Notes: a model not told the origin generated them from the letters alone. A DNA stretch of 64,000 nucleotides from Epiperipatus broadwayi (GCA_028023455.1 JAQFVV010012446.1:7131501-7195500), one strand, 5' to 3'; positions 10,522 to 22,943 are shown, counted from the stretch's first letter. Translations and numbers: made by a program.

Positions 10522-10822
10522 CTATAATACTGAATCATCTGTGTTCTTTACTACTGTTTACAATACTTTTTTACAACCCACTGTTGACTGTTTTGTGCTC
10601 CAGCAATCTTCTTCAGAACTATAACAGGTAAAATACATGAATACAAACATACATGAACATGTACGTTTACATATAGAATGTAAAATTATATGTTCATGTA
10701 TATTTGTATTCATGTATTTGTATTGTGTTTGTTATAGTTCTGAAGAAAATTGCTGGCGCAATCAAAACCGTCTACAGTCATTGTAAATAGTGGTAAAGAA
10801 CACAGATGATTTAATATTATAT
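10522..10822. mobile_element. Foldback element with hammerhead-like cores
   Basis: About 130-bp arms pair across the unit: GAATCATCTGTGTTCTTTAC at the left against GTAAAGAACACAGATGATTT at the right. Each arm holds a CTGAAGA box, a hairpin and AAAAC. The plus-strand core is at 10740-10768, with stem ATTGC/GCAAT. The element interrupts mariner relic copy 2. The motif links it to the PLE tails. Confidence 0.65.
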
Positions 10823-10839
10823 GGATTTGGAAATGCAAT

Positions 10840-11489
10840 AAGATAAAGTTATCGAAAACATATTGATTCAGACATGGTTCTGCAAACAGCTTGAAAAATA
10901 GTCACCTTTTTATTGAAACATATTGTGCAGATTTATTATTTAAGGCTGTATTTATTTACTCATAGCGGGAGAACTCTTTTTGTATATTTCATATATTTGA
11001 ATATGCTGAATTAATTGAGCTACTTTTAGATAACATTTTAGCCATATCATAGAAATCTCTGGATACTATTAACTATAAGAACATCTCTATCCAGTTCAAA
11101 CATTTTTACAAGCTTCAATTACGAATAAGATTTTTGTCAATGCAAGATATTGGTTTTGCTAAGCAATATTATGCTTCTCAAATTAAAATTAATTTTGATC
11201 CTATAGTAATTTCTGTAATAAACATCCAAAGAATATGTTACCTAATTTCTAGTCTTATCCCTAGAATATATTGTTAAAGCTATCTGTTTTTCATAAAAGA
11301 TATTAAAGTAAGAGTTGAATGTAATTAACTCTAAACCATTGCTTCAAAATCCTTTTAAAAATTTAATTCATATAATGCATGTTATTATTTGTATTCTTGG
11401 AATAAAATGAATGGTTTGTTCTTCTCTTCTGTCTCATAATAATAAAATGTCAAAGTAAACGATATTTTATATTTAAAAATATATTACCT
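10840..11489. other. End of mariner relic 2, then nothing recognised
   Basis: 10840-10930 aligns with the 5' flank of mariner copies 1 and 3 (a GGTTCTGCAAACAGCTTG-type stretch). The rest is AT-rich without signal. Confidence 0.4.
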
Positions 11490-11645
11490 TTGACAAAATA
11501 GTTCAGTTGGTTAGAGCATTTGCCATAAATTCGATATTCAAAAATCTAAAGATGCGAGTTCAATTTCTATGTGAATACTGTCACTGTGCATATCAGGCCA
11601 GCAACACCCGAAGAAGAGTGGATAATACTACTACTCAAAACATTG
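11490..11645 (+). mobile_element. tRNA-derived SINE head, decayed
   Basis: A convincing A-box, TAGTTCAGTTGG (11499-11510), continues GTTAGAGCA as in real tRNAs. A weak B-box, GAGTTCAATTTC, lies at 11556-11567. No cloverleaf forms around an intact acceptor stem, so this is a SINE or tRNA relic rather than a gene. Confidence 0.45.
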
Positions 11646-12561
11646 TGTAATTACTAACCAGTGTTGTCTAATTGTGTGTTATTACTAACAACTTGTTTAT
11701 ATTTGGAAAATTTAAATAATGTTTAAAATTTTCTGAATATTCAACATTTACACATAGATGATGGAAATAGTCCAACATATCACATTATTATTATACTTAA
11801 CATTTTGTAAAGTTTGCACAATTGTGTCAATGTGTTACTTTGGCATTGCAGTCATTCTTGAATTGGAAGGGGAAAAAAATATGTCTGATTTTGAATGTAA
11901 AACAATCTTTTTTTTTTTTTCCTAGGAATCATAAAAATCAAACACATAATAGTAAAGAATTGTGGTGCAACCCAAATATAAAGTTAATTCAGTTAAGAAT
12001 TTGGGTTGTAACACAAATTTATAATGTATTTTTTTAACTGGCATTTGCCTTTGTTTATATATATAATTTCAAAGTTGCTATTAAAAACAGAGATGAAGGT
12101 TTAATTAAGATCTAAAATTAATAATAGCAAAATATTAATGAAGGTATAATAGCAGAATAATGACAGATTACTAACTAGATGCTATAAATGAATATTCTAG
12201 AAAATTTTGAAAGATAGGAAGTAACTAAAATTTCAAAACTAAAACAGAAATATTAAGATATTTAAAATAAAAAGATTTCATAACCACCTTTAGAAATACA
12301 GTCTTATATTTCATATTTTCTAATTGCATGTTTACCTGAGATAAAGATAACTTCAACGATATTCAATTGATATGTTTATCTGAGGTTTGTGCACCAATAA
12401 AAGAGCAATACAGTGACTTCAGATTATTCAACAAAGTATGAACACATGCATGTTACGAGTAACAAGAAGAAATTGAAAACAAAATACATTGCTGAGAAAA
12501 CAAAGAGATATTAACATCATTGAATAAATTAAGAAATTAAAATGTAGTTGGTGATTAGTGT
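11646..12561. other. No gene seen
   Basis: AT-rich. The 71-codon frame at 11822-12037 has low-complexity composition and no family resemblance. Confidence 0.5.
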
Positions 12562-12664
12562 GTTGTGGGAAGAGAAACTAGAGATGAGAGAAATTGGATT
12601 AAAGTTGGAGAAATCTTCATCCATAAATGGATCAGTAATAATTGAAAATAATGATTATGATGAT
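12562..12664 (+). mobile_element. RTE-like LINE 3' tail
   Basis: A fragment resembling the last coding codons (GAAACTAGAGATGAGAGAA, ATTAAAGTTGGAGAAATC) followed by AATGATTATGATGAT. It parallels the 3' end at 18975-19171. Confidence 0.45.
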
Positions 12665-13182
12665 ATTTATATGCATACCAAAAGAATATAGAATTTCATC
12701 TAAACTAATATTTAAAATATATGTAATTTAACTCTTCATATGAGTTTTATATGAATAATGTATTACAATCCAATCAACTTTTTTTTTTTTTTTCAGAATT
12801 ATGTAACAACACTTAAAGAAAAAAAAAAATTAAAAATAAAAATGTTACAAAACAATATTCAAAATAAAAAATATTAAGTAAACTAAAATATTTGTTAAAA
12901 TAGTAAATTATTACAAAATATATTACTCAATATAATAATTAAACTATAGCAGGAAAAAAATATTGTGAATTTAATAATTTTATTTTACTTCATATTTAGT
13001 TTGTTGAGATTTTTTTTTTTTTTTTAAAGTAATAGCTTAATAAAATAAAGACAGATATAAGAAAAATATAATAAACATAAGTGAGTTAGATTATAATATT
13101 TCTGTAATATAATTATGCAAGGTAGGGATTTGGGTCAAAATTGTGAGGGCAACACATTAATTAAATTGCAGTAATTTGATAT
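12665..13182. other. No gene seen
   Basis: Dominated by A- and T-runs and AAAATATT-type simple sequence. Confidence 0.5.
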
Positions 13183-13400
13183 CTATATATACTGAACAAT
13201 GATAAAAATATGTGTAAGAGTTCATGATCTGGGCCAACTGATGAGTGCTGTTTCAGCATGAAATGTACATCTTGGGAATCATAATCTTTTTCACATGTCT
13301 TAGGTTATATGTTTGTGATTACATTCCTCCATAAGGTGTTAAAAGTGGATAGAAACCAGTCCCTATCCTGCATGAGAGTGGTATAGTGGAAATAACACTA
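13183..13400 (+). mobile_element. Foldback family B relative, plus strand
   Basis: CTGATGAGTGCTGTTTCAGC matches the family B body at about 33720. The downstream part differs from family B and matches 53408-53600 in reverse, including CAGTCCCTATCCTGCATGAG. It may be a chimeric subfamily. Confidence 0.5.
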
Positions 13401-14482
13401 CAGAAATATTCATCATTAAATAATCTCGAGTCTAATAAATGACTAATAAAAATTATTAATATGAGTTGGATAATGTTGATAATCAAAAGTAGTAATGATA
13501 TGTCAGGCATATTGGTTTTCAGTGCTCTTTCAATAAAGATTTATGGTTTACAAACCCCAAGTTTCAAAGCAATTTCTTCAGGAATTCCATGAGTTAAAGT
13601 CAAAATTCAAAAGAAATTTAAAAATTAAAAATAGTTAATTCATAATAATTTCCATAAATATTTATTATTACCTGTTATTATACAATACAATTTTATACCT
13701 ATTATGTAATAAAACTATTTATGAATACACATTATGACTTACTCAGTCAGATGTAAATAATAAAATTCAGTCAAGTAAGGTAGTTGATTTTTAAAACTTG
13801 TGAAAAATTAAAATAGACTTACAAATTTCACATTCAATAAAAATAAAAAAAAAATATTGCCTTAGATCTAGAACTATAAGTTATTTTTCATAAAGAACAA
13901 AAAAGGAAAAATGCTAACACTATATACATAAACATAATAATCTTTCATTACTTATATGCTTTAATAACAAAAATAATGAAAAAGTACAAATATATACAGT
14001 ATATACAATTATAATTATAGAAGTGTTTTTGAAACATTTTTATTATATTGTAAAACTTTGGGCAGTTTTAGGAATTTTGTTTTTTTCATATTACTTAAAT
14101 CTAATATTTTCTTTAGAAATTGATAAATCGATCTTTTTATTTTCAATTTTGTATTAATAACTGTTACTTTTAATGACAAAAATATTATTAAAGCAATAGC
14201 AATATTTAGATTGGGGGGGGGGGGGGAAATAATCTTGTGATTATTATAAATAAAATTTAAAACATCCGTGGGTATTGTTTTTTATTTACGAATCATTATA
14301 AAGATTTTATTTCTTCAAATAGATACGCCATTTTATCATCAATATTTTAATAATGTGTTATGGTTATAAATCTTTACTAAGTGCTAGAATCACGTTTTCT
14401 TTCCGATCTGATACTGTTTGCAATTTTGCTGTAACTTCGTGCATTTTATTATATATTCAAAAAGTTTTAATAACTCACACAA
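13401..14482. other. No gene seen
   Basis: AT-rich with the G14 tract at 14213. CpG-containing sequence begins near 14260 and runs into the orphan promoter-like cluster at 14483. Confidence 0.5.
14213..14226 (+). repeat. G14 homopolymer
   Basis: A run of 14 G in very AT-rich DNA. Other such tracts are G11 at 15864-15874, C10 at 39308-39317 and C15 at 50715-50729. Confidence 0.95.
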
Positions 14483-14545
14483 TGATCGTCTGGAGATAAT
14501 AATGGCGGGAAAATTACTGACGCCTCGTGACTTTATCCATTATTA
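14483..14545 (+). promoter_or_regulatory. Orphan histone-promoter-like cluster
   Basis: An E2F-type GGCGGGAAAA (14504-14513) is followed by CTCGTGACT (14524-14532), the same 9-mer found just after the E2F site of H4 (34152-34160). No gene was recognised downstream. Confidence 0.35.
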
Positions 14546-16225
14546 TTATAAAGAAAGGGCCTGCAATGTGATATGCTTTTGAATTAACTATTTTTAAATT
14601 GTGATTTGATCTATAAATAATCCTATTTCAATTAAATGGAGTCTCCTAAATTTTAAAATTCCATGAAACGTACAAAATATTTAATCTCTCTTTAAATAGA
14701 GCTAAAATATAACTTTAACGACTTATTGTTCTCCAAAAATAATAACTGATGATAAAAAACGACAATTTTTTTTCTACATATTTCTGTGCTTAATAATTAG
14801 AAAATACAAACCATTCTATAAAATTCATAAATTAACATAATTGTTTAATTATTTTGTAATCTTTTTTTTTTTTTTTTAACGATCAAATACAACCTTTGCA
14901 CTCAGATAAACATACTTCATTTATTACATATATAACTATTTCAAATTTTTAATAGATTTATTTTTTACACTATTATTTCAAAGGGATTTGGGTATTGTGT
15001 GGTGAATAACCTGTTAACCTTCTGCTAGCCTGGCTATAATCGAATTTTAATTATATTAATTAAAGAAGAAAGTGAAAAATATATGGAAGATATATGTATA
15101 TCACATTCTCTACTTAACTCTGAATTATTGGAGAATATAGTATTATAATCCAAATAATAACACTTGATTATCATTAATAGTAGTTTGAATATTATTTGCT
15201 ACTCTATTTGACAGTATATATATTAAATAAATAATTATTTTCTTTAATCACTTTTATAATGTTATATTTTATTTGACCAATTTTACAGTTTAGGCTGACC
15301 AGTCTTTTTCAGAACTTATTTGTCCACTTTATTAACAATATATTATAATATAAACTTAGACAGACCTTTTTCTTGTTAAATATTGCAACCAGTAATAAAA
15401 GGTTATAACTAAGATTTAAAAAGGTAAAATGCAAAAAATGGGTGATAATGTAGAATTAAGATTATAGACAAAATAGTTTTAAAAATTATCATTATAGAAA
15501 TGTGATTTATAATTTGGATAAGTCATCAATTTCAAATTTTTACAATTCCATTGTAGAAAACATTTAATATAGGGAATTGTACAAATTTTTAATGATTAAT
15601 CTAATTTCTCACATAGCCAAGATGGTGTTGACAATTCTTCCAGATAAATCATTTTTATTTGATGAAATGTTTGAATTAGAGAAGACAGGGAGATTGAACT
15701 ATCATTTAGAATTGTCAAAATTTTTGTAAAAAAAAATGTACAGCAAAATAAAGAAAAAATAATTTTTAAATTGCAAAATAATAAAAAATAAAAAATTTAA
15801 ATTGTTTTGCAGAAGACATTTAAAATAATAGGTTATGTTTTATTTTTATTTTATTTGAGAGATGGGGGGGGGGGCTTTAAATAATAAATAATCATATAGT
15901 CACATATTTACAAAATTAAATATTATTCAAACACCTAACAGAATGTACAAAAATAAATAATTATATAATAAGTTGTTTACAAAGTTAATCAATATTCAAA
16001 TACTAAATCAAGCTGAATTCCATTCAATTGACCAAACTGAAAATATTGATATTTTTCTCAGCTGGCAAACACTTCACATTAACATTTTACTTTAAAATCA
16101 GAAGTTTTCACTCCTGCAACAAATAGTGCCTAGCAAAAGAAAAAAAAAGATAAAAATAAAAAAAATATTAAAGAAATGATGTATGTCAAAAAAATATTTA
16201 TAAGTTTAAAGTTTTATTTACAGAA
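14546..16225. other. No gene seen
   Basis: AT-rich with T- and G-runs. No histone or other coding frame follows the promoter-like cluster. Confidence 0.5.
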
Positions 16226-16735
16226 GATATCATCATTATCAACCATAATCAATCTACCACATCCCTGATCTCTAGTCTCTCTTCTCCACATCACTCCTGC
16301 ACCCTTTCTTATTTCATCCATCCATCTCACATGTGGTCTCTTTTTGGGTCTTTTACAATCTTTTGGAATCCAGTTTAAGATTTCAATTGTCAATTTATTA
16401 TCATCTCTTCTAGCAATATGTCCAGCCCAATTCCACTTCAGTCTTTCAATTTCTTCAATGATGTCAGTAACTCTTGTTTATTCTCTTATCCATATATTAC
16501 ATTTTCGATCTCTTCTTGTTACTCCTAATATGCATCTTTCCATACTTCTTTGAATGGTCTGAAGTTTCTGTATTGTTCTTCTATTAAGTGTCCAAGTCTC
16601 AGATCCATAAGTAAGTACTGGTAAAACACATTTATTAAAAACCTTCCTTTTCAAACACAAGAGAGATTTGTTGTTTATTTTATATGTAATATTTATTGTT
16701 TCATCAACATTTAGGGCTTTGATAGGTGGATTCAT
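16226..16735 (-). pseudogene. RTE-like LINE, C-terminal end
   Basis: The minus strand encodes the end of a non-LTR retrotransposon polyprotein: CLKRKVFNKCVLPVLTYGSE, then RSMERCILGVTRRDR, a stop near 16480, then a second block with LKWNWAGHIARR and RPHVRWMDEIRK. These are the post-RT motifs of insect-type endonuclease/RT LINEs. RTE affinity is judged from memory. The 5' part is absent, as in 5'-truncated copies. Confidence 0.85.
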
Positions 16736-16882
16736 TCTATGAAAATTTGATTATGATACATTTGTATTAGGCTGTACTAAAAATGAAATGAATTTAGTGA
16801 AATATTAAGAGAACTTATGATATTTGTAAAACCCAAATTAAAATTGATTAAGTAATCATAAAAGTATAAAACCATCAAAACA

Positions 16883-17357
16883 TCGCATGATCACCATTTC
16901 ATATGCTTACACATGCTGTTAATTAAAAGTACCAAACTCTTCATACAGTAGTGATCATGTGATATTATCCTGCCCATAAAATAATGGTGATTGTGGTTTT
17001 TGAAAAACCAAAGACACCAAAATGTAATGGATGCTAAACTGAGTTCAGATCTATATGGCTATATGAGCAAATGAGCTTGGGTTGGAAACATTATGGTGTT
17101 TTCATCTTGGGCTCCTAGCTTTATAATTAATCAAATATGGATGTTAGAGGGTTGCATTAGATCCTAAGGTCTAACTACAGTGCTCTCAAATCCAAAGCTC
17201 CTCACTAATGAAAGCCACAAGCTAGAAACTAGTCTGGGGATGTTGGATGAATAGGCACTAGATATGGATTTTATGCACAAACATTCCTGCATCCATTGAT
17301 TATGAAAGCTTGCACTGGGTGGCATTACTGTATGGAGAATTTGGTACTCTTGTTAAA
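16883..17357. mobile_element. Family A element, copy A4
   Basis: The left end has GCATGATCACCATTTCATATGC. The right half contains GATGTTGGATGAATAGGCAC and a terminal GGCATTACTGTATGGAGAAT. The left middle (16955-17150) is unlike other copies and may be an insertion. Confidence 0.6.
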
Positions 17358-17539
17358 CATAAAAATTATGAAAATAAAATTTTATTTACAATTGTAGTTG
17401 TCACAGTTTATAATAAGACAATGAGATTATTATTTTAATTATTAAAAATTATTGTGAAAAAAGATAATTTAGGAAAAAGAAGACAAGCTTTTGTATTAAG
17501 AGCTGAAGAGCAAGAATAAAATATTAATTATCATCATTA

Positions 17540-17835
17540 TGTGATCATGGAGAAGGATAAAAAAAATCAGTTGTATTAATAAAATGACAAATGAAGACAT
17601 TATGAAAAAAGAAAATGAACAAAAATTGACTAACAAAATTATAGATAAAAAGAGAAATTGGATTGGACATATATTAAAAAAAGAGAATAGTTTAATAAAA
17701 AATGTTTAGGATGAAATGGTGTATGGAAATAATAAGAAAGGATTGAAAAGATTGACATTGATGGATGATATCAGAGATGGGAAGAGATACGTGGAATTGA
17801 AGAACTGGGTAATGAAGAAAACTATGAAGTAGATT
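17540..17835 (+). pseudogene. LINE C-terminal relic of a second subtype
   Basis: The plus strand reads NKMTNEDIMKKENEQKL and KRNWIGHILKKENSLIKNV, a stop, then LMDDIRDGKRYVELKNW. This matches the WxGHxLR...DVIEGR...GRxR.MLDDI..G.SYxELK ending of a LINE subtype different from 16226-16735. Confidence 0.7.
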
Positions 17836-18974
17836 AATTTGTTTTGTGACTTATTTCTGGACTTCTCCATAGAATCAAATATTATTGATTGATTCATAAA
17901 TTCACGAAAGATAGATCCCAGTCACTGAAAGAAACCACTTCTTTGAATTACTTTGTGATACATTTGGAAAAAAAAAGGAGAAATAAAATTAAAGATGTTA
18001 GCAGATGATCTTAAGTAAAGACACTATTATGAATGTTTATAAAATATACCAATGAATAATTGAAAGTTAATCTGGGAAAAGTGTAGATTCATGTGATACT
18101 TTATGATGATAATGTACTAAGTATAATACATACAAGAAAAAAATTATAAGAATATGGTGCAGGGAATTAATAGTACTTATTGTATCTCATTAATGCTGCT
18201 TATGATGTACCTATTATCACTGATGAGATTTTATGAAGAAATGGTTCTGGAAGGTAACAGGATAACTTGTTCTACTAAGATGACTTAGTCTATACTATAT
18301 CCATTTGCATTAAATCTTCCAGATTAAAATACAATAAGACATTTTGTTTTAACTAAATATTAGAGCAGTATAACAATGCAATGTAATAATAAATATGCTT
18401 AATACGTAGATAATAATATACATACTATATTATAGGTGAAATATATAATTTTATAATTGGTTTTTAGGCTTACATAAATAATAATATAAATTTAGATGAA
18501 CAAAAGATAACTTCAGATCTATTTGGATCTATAGAAATAGATTTCCCCAGGATTTAGTTTATTTCAATAAAAAAACATAAAACAAATTCATCTTCCTAGG
18601 TATCCATTGGTATTCATATCTTTAGTTTTATACCCTTAGACAACCAGTTTCTTATTTTGCTAACATTATATACATTTTTTTTTTTTTTGTCATATGACTA
18701 ATCAACTCTTCTCTGATTTTCTTTTAAGTATAATCTAATTACCGGATTTTCAAAAGTTATCATATTAAGATGATCTTGTTTCTGTATGTATTCCAATATT
18801 TTTGTTCTAAAAACCCTTAATATTACTGTCTTAGTTTATTATTATTTTTTATTTATTTTTTAAAATTAATATCACAAATTATTTGTTTTATATTTCACAA
18901 ATAAATATGCTAACACTTCTGTATGTCCAGAACATTTACTTGTTTATATATATGAAGTGAAATGATAATGGATG
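17836..18974. other. No gene seen
   Basis: AT-rich, possibly further decayed LINE sequence, but no motif could be identified. Confidence 0.45.
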
Positions 18975-19171
18975 GACAATTGACATCTTAAACTGGATTC
19001 CAAGAGATTATAAAAGACCCAGAAAGAGACCACACGTGAGATGGATGGATGAAATAAGAAGGTGTGCAGGTGTGATGTGGACAAAAGAAGCTAAAGATCA
19101 GAGAAGATGGATTAAACTTGGAAAGATCTTCATCCTGCAGCGGATTGATAATGTTTGATGATAATGATGAT
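18975..19171 (+). mobile_element. RTE-like LINE 3' end
   Basis: The frame ILNWIPRDYKRPRKRPHVRW followed by MDEIRRCAGVMW and DQRRWIKLGKIF matches the 3' coding end seen at 16226-16735. It is followed by a TGATGATAATGATGAT tail. Only the last ~200 bp of the element are present. Confidence 0.8.
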
Positions 19172-19914
19172 ACATGAAGCATATGAAAAGTGAAAATGTA
19201 AATATGGAAATTCAAATATGTATGTATATATATATTTTGAAAAAAACATCGTAAGAAATGGAAAATAAATATGGAAACATCAAAATAAAGGTAGATATTG
19301 TCATTTTATTACAATAGAAAAATTTAATTCAAGACCATATATCAATTGAGATATAGTCAACATTTTTCAATACAATGTCTCACAAGATATTAATTATTAT
19401 GCATACATTGAGTCACAACATTTTACATTATATTAAGTATTACTTTCTTTTTGTCACTAATATCCCTTTTTAATATTATTAATATAATGAATACAACTTT
19501 AGATGTAATTTCAAGAAGTATTATATTCAATATTTATAGAAACACACACACAGTTTAAACTTTGAATACAAGTTGTCAATATTATCAAAAAAAATGCTGA
19601 ATGAGATTAAAAATTATATTAATTTATACACATAACCATAAATATATAAATTTTACAATATTAATTATATTGGCTATCATATAAAAATGGATATACAAGT
19701 ATTAGTTATGTTTGAGTAACCAGTTATTGATAAATTGGTTCCATTTTTAGTATCAAGAAAATCATTTAAGTTATTCTTACCATTAAGCATATTATGCATA
19801 AAGTTAATGAAAACTGAAGGTTCCTCATACTTATATTAATGCAAAAATGATAATAAAAAATGTTAAAAGAACCTAGTATTAAAAGTTTATAAATATATTT
19901 ATAGATTTAGTCCA
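19172..19914. other. No gene seen
   Basis: AT-rich. A short ACACACACA run occurs near 19541. No other signal. Confidence 0.5.
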
Positions 19915-20410
19915 TAAAATATTACCAAATACTCCACTTTCTTTATTTTTGCTATATCTTATATAAATGCAATTTATTTACTGTACTTTAAACACTTTTT
20001 AGCAAAAACCTTTTATTATACATATACGCATACACAATCTTATATTTTGGCTATCCTGCAGTCTCCTTTAGAGCTATAATGAACAAAATAAAATACATAA
20101 CTATATAAATAATACCATAAAATTATTTGGATTTCATTATATTTATTTCAGTTTAATTATATATATATATATATTTATTGTTTATATTTTTTATAGTATT
20201 ATATATATAGTTATGTATTTTATTTTGTTCATTATATCATAGCTCTGAAGAAGACTGTAGGACAGTCGAAACATAAGATTGTGTATGCATATATGTACAA
20301 TAAAAGGATTTTTCCTAAAAAGTGTTTAAAGTACAATGGATAAATTGAATTTATATAAAACATTACAGCAAAATAAAGGAAGTAGTGAATTTGGTAAAAT
20401 TTCTAAACAA
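19915..20410. mobile_element. Foldback element with hammerhead-like core
   Basis: Two arms of about 215 bp pair around an AT microsatellite centre: TTAGCAAAAACC and AAACACTTTTT on the left match the right arm in reverse. The right arm holds the best hammerhead-like core of the window (20245-20272). The left arm holds a decayed version near 20050-20080 on the minus strand. It is probably an inverted pair of PLE terminal repeats without coding sequence. Confidence 0.65.
20245..20272 (+). other. Hammerhead ribozyme-like core
   Basis: CTGAAGA fits CUGANGA. It is followed by one extra A, a 6-bp stem GACTGT/ACAGTC closed by AGG, then GAAAC. Upstream, AGTTATG (about 20208-20214) can pair with CATAGCT (20238-20244) as stem I with one G-T pair. 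The expected U-A at the cleavage side is not clearly present, so activity is doubtful. Confidence 0.5.
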
Positions 20411-21609
20411 TAAAATCTTATTAGAACATGAATTATATGGCATCTTTCAATAAGTGCAACTTTCAAATCATTTCTTTACAATTTCTTCTAATTTCGCAAT
20501 CTAATAATGATCATCTAAATAGGTATCTTTCTTAGTTTATTTTGAATCAACCTTTTTTTATTTGAAAATGAACTATAGATGTAGATGACTAAATGCAAAG
20601 CTGTCATTGAATGTCAACTAACTCTAATATCAATGGTTTTTTTTTTTTTAGCAACTTCTGTGTTCAAACTTTAATTGCTGCATTGATTACAACATGACTA
20701 TATATGAATAATTAAATATTTAGTCAGTCACACTTGTTAATCACACATTTATGTTTTTGAAAATAATCATAATCTGTTGACAATCAACTATTCCACTGAA
20801 AAACATAAAATATATTCCTCACATTTTAACAATAACCATTAAATAATGTATCAGGAATTACAAAGCCGCTGGAAAGAAATAAAGATCAAGGTTTTTCTTG
20901 AGACCAAACTCATAGGTAAAAATCATTACATTTACCATACTGGTTCAAACATAGTAATGTAGCTCATGTTTATTTAACATATCATAATTAATATAGTAAG
21001 AATGAATGAAGCAATACTACAAATATGCCTTGCACTGTTTTTTTTAAAGCCTCCATGATAAAATGCATCATGCCCATTCACTTAATTTCCAATTTTCTTT
21101 TTTTAACAAATAGCATTATGTAAAATTAATTGAATAAAAAAAGGAATGGAAAGCATTTAACAGAATTAATGTTGTGTTCAAAGAAAATATATTTTAGGAT
21201 TAAAAATAAACACTTTTTATTCAATTTATTTTGTGCATTTTATTTTATCACTAAACATCACATGATTTTATTTTATGTTATTCAAAAATTAAATAAGTAT
21301 TGCAAATTGAATAAATAAATATAGAAATACACTAATTAGAATGATATATAGGATTAAAATAAAAATATATTCAAGACCAAATTAGAATTACTGATATAAA
21401 TATTTAATGGATTGGATCTTTAGGCAAAAAATAAAACTATGACAATAATGAATAAAATATTAAGAAATAACAATTATTATTGAAAAATGCAGAATTCATT
21501 GTCTAGATTATTATAGGAAAAAAAAAAAAAAAGATATATCTTAGTGGAAAAACATTAAGTTTTATATCGTAATAAGTTGTTAAATAAAATAACTCACAAA
21601 TCCATAAAA
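20411..21609. other. No gene seen
   Basis: AT-rich. The 62-codon frame at 21130-21318 is low-complexity and unsupported. Confidence 0.5.
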
Positions 21610-21715
21610 AGTTTGAGCACTGTAAATCTCATAAGCTGGAACTGATCCAGAGATCTTATACTCCAAAATCTGATACTGCCATTATACTGAACTATGCAAG
21701 GCATTAGGTTGTTAA
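21610..21715 (-). other. tRNA-like relic
   Basis: On the minus strand TAGTTCAGTATAATGGC resembles an A-box and D-arm, and GGATCAGTTCC a weak B-box about 45 nt later. No complete cloverleaf is evident. Confidence 0.25.
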
Positions 21716-21956
21716 TGCAATAACAAATTATTAATTAGTTAATTTTAATACTTCATTAATTGAAGAAATATAAAAGTGTAATTAAAATACATCACATTTT
21801 ATAAAAATAAATACTATATAATTATTGCAGTAGCAGTTTTTACTAATATATTTATTTTTTAAAGTTCTTTTGTTGATGCTCTTTAGATTTTTCTTTAATT
21901 TCAAAATTTTTTACTACATCATATTTTTTCTAGTAAGTTAATATAATCTATGTATA

Positions 21957-22133
21957 GATGAAATCTTAAACTGGATTCCAAGAGATTGTAAAAGACCCAA
22001 AAAGAGACCACATGTGAGATAGATGGATGAAATAAGAAAGTATGCATGGATGATGTGGAGAATAGATGCTAGAGATCTGGGAAAATGGATTGAACTTTAT
22101 GCTGCAGTGGATTGATAATGGTTGACAATGATG
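21957..22133 (+). mobile_element. RTE-like LINE 3' end
   Basis: The same 3' coding end: CTTAAACTGGATTCCAAGAG, AAAGAGACCACATGTGAGAT, and a terminal GATAATGGTTGACAATGATG. It has internal deletions compared with 18975-19171. Confidence 0.75.
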
Positions 22134-22864
22134 TATAAGTGTGATAACTTACAAAATTTTATTTCAGATTTTAGCTTGCTAAATTATAACAAGTATTTGT
22201 TAACGAGTATAATTGAAGAAACTGAAATAGTTTCTATAGTATACATTTTATATCAAGTAAAATTTGAATTTTTGTGGTTTTATAACAGTAAAATAGATTT
22301 TACTATATAAAGCTATAAAATATGTGTATGAATTTATTATTGAAATCTCAACCACTTCTTACAATTTTGATTTTTAAAAGTTCAAAATATTTAAATTGTG
22401 ACCTAGCATTGACACTTTTTTACAATTATTTTTAAACTTTACACTCATGAAAGTACTATAGTATATATGTTTGAGTGTGCGTTTATGTAAATATTTAAAC
22501 TATTTGTTCCTAAATAAATTCAAATAATGAACCATTACTTATTTAGTTTCAGTCAGTTATTTAATGTTTATAAAAGTAACTTTGAATGATTAAATATTTT
22601 ATATTACTCTATATTAATGCCATTGTCGATTAAAATGTCGAGTTTCAGTTACATATAAAAAGCAATAACAAATAATTTAAGTTTTTTATCAATTTAAAAA
22701 TAAAACAAATTTATTTTTAAAAAAATATTATTTTCAAATTTCAAATATTTTATAAAAGTTAAGTATTAATAAATTCTAAATGTATATTTTCATTTACTAA
22801 CGACAGTATAGTCTATTAAAATTGATAAATTATTTTTTTCCAAAACTAAGGTTTGTTCACGCAA
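22134..22864. other. No gene seen
   Basis: AT-rich flank between a LINE 3' end and the E2F-type site at 22865. The 62-codon frame at 22122 has no support. Confidence 0.5.
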
Positions 22865-22943
22865 TTTTGGCGGGAAACTTTTTTTTTTCTAAATTCAAAA
22901 TGGCTACCGAAAAATATTATCGAAAACTAATCATCAATAAGTA
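22865..22943 (+). promoter_or_regulatory. Strong E2F-type site next to a short ORF
   Basis: TTTTGGCGGGAAA (22865-22877) contains an E2F consensus on either strand. An ATG 22 bp downstream opens 14 codons (MATEKYYRKLIINK, 22899-22943) before TAA. A possible splice donor, ATAA/GTAATA, overlaps the end. It might be the promoter and first exon of an unseen gene. Confidence 0.25.

Noticed and set aside
20160-20220. TA-rich microsatellite as a separate feature
   Set aside because: It is the centre of the foldback element at 19915-20410 and is ordinary for this composition.
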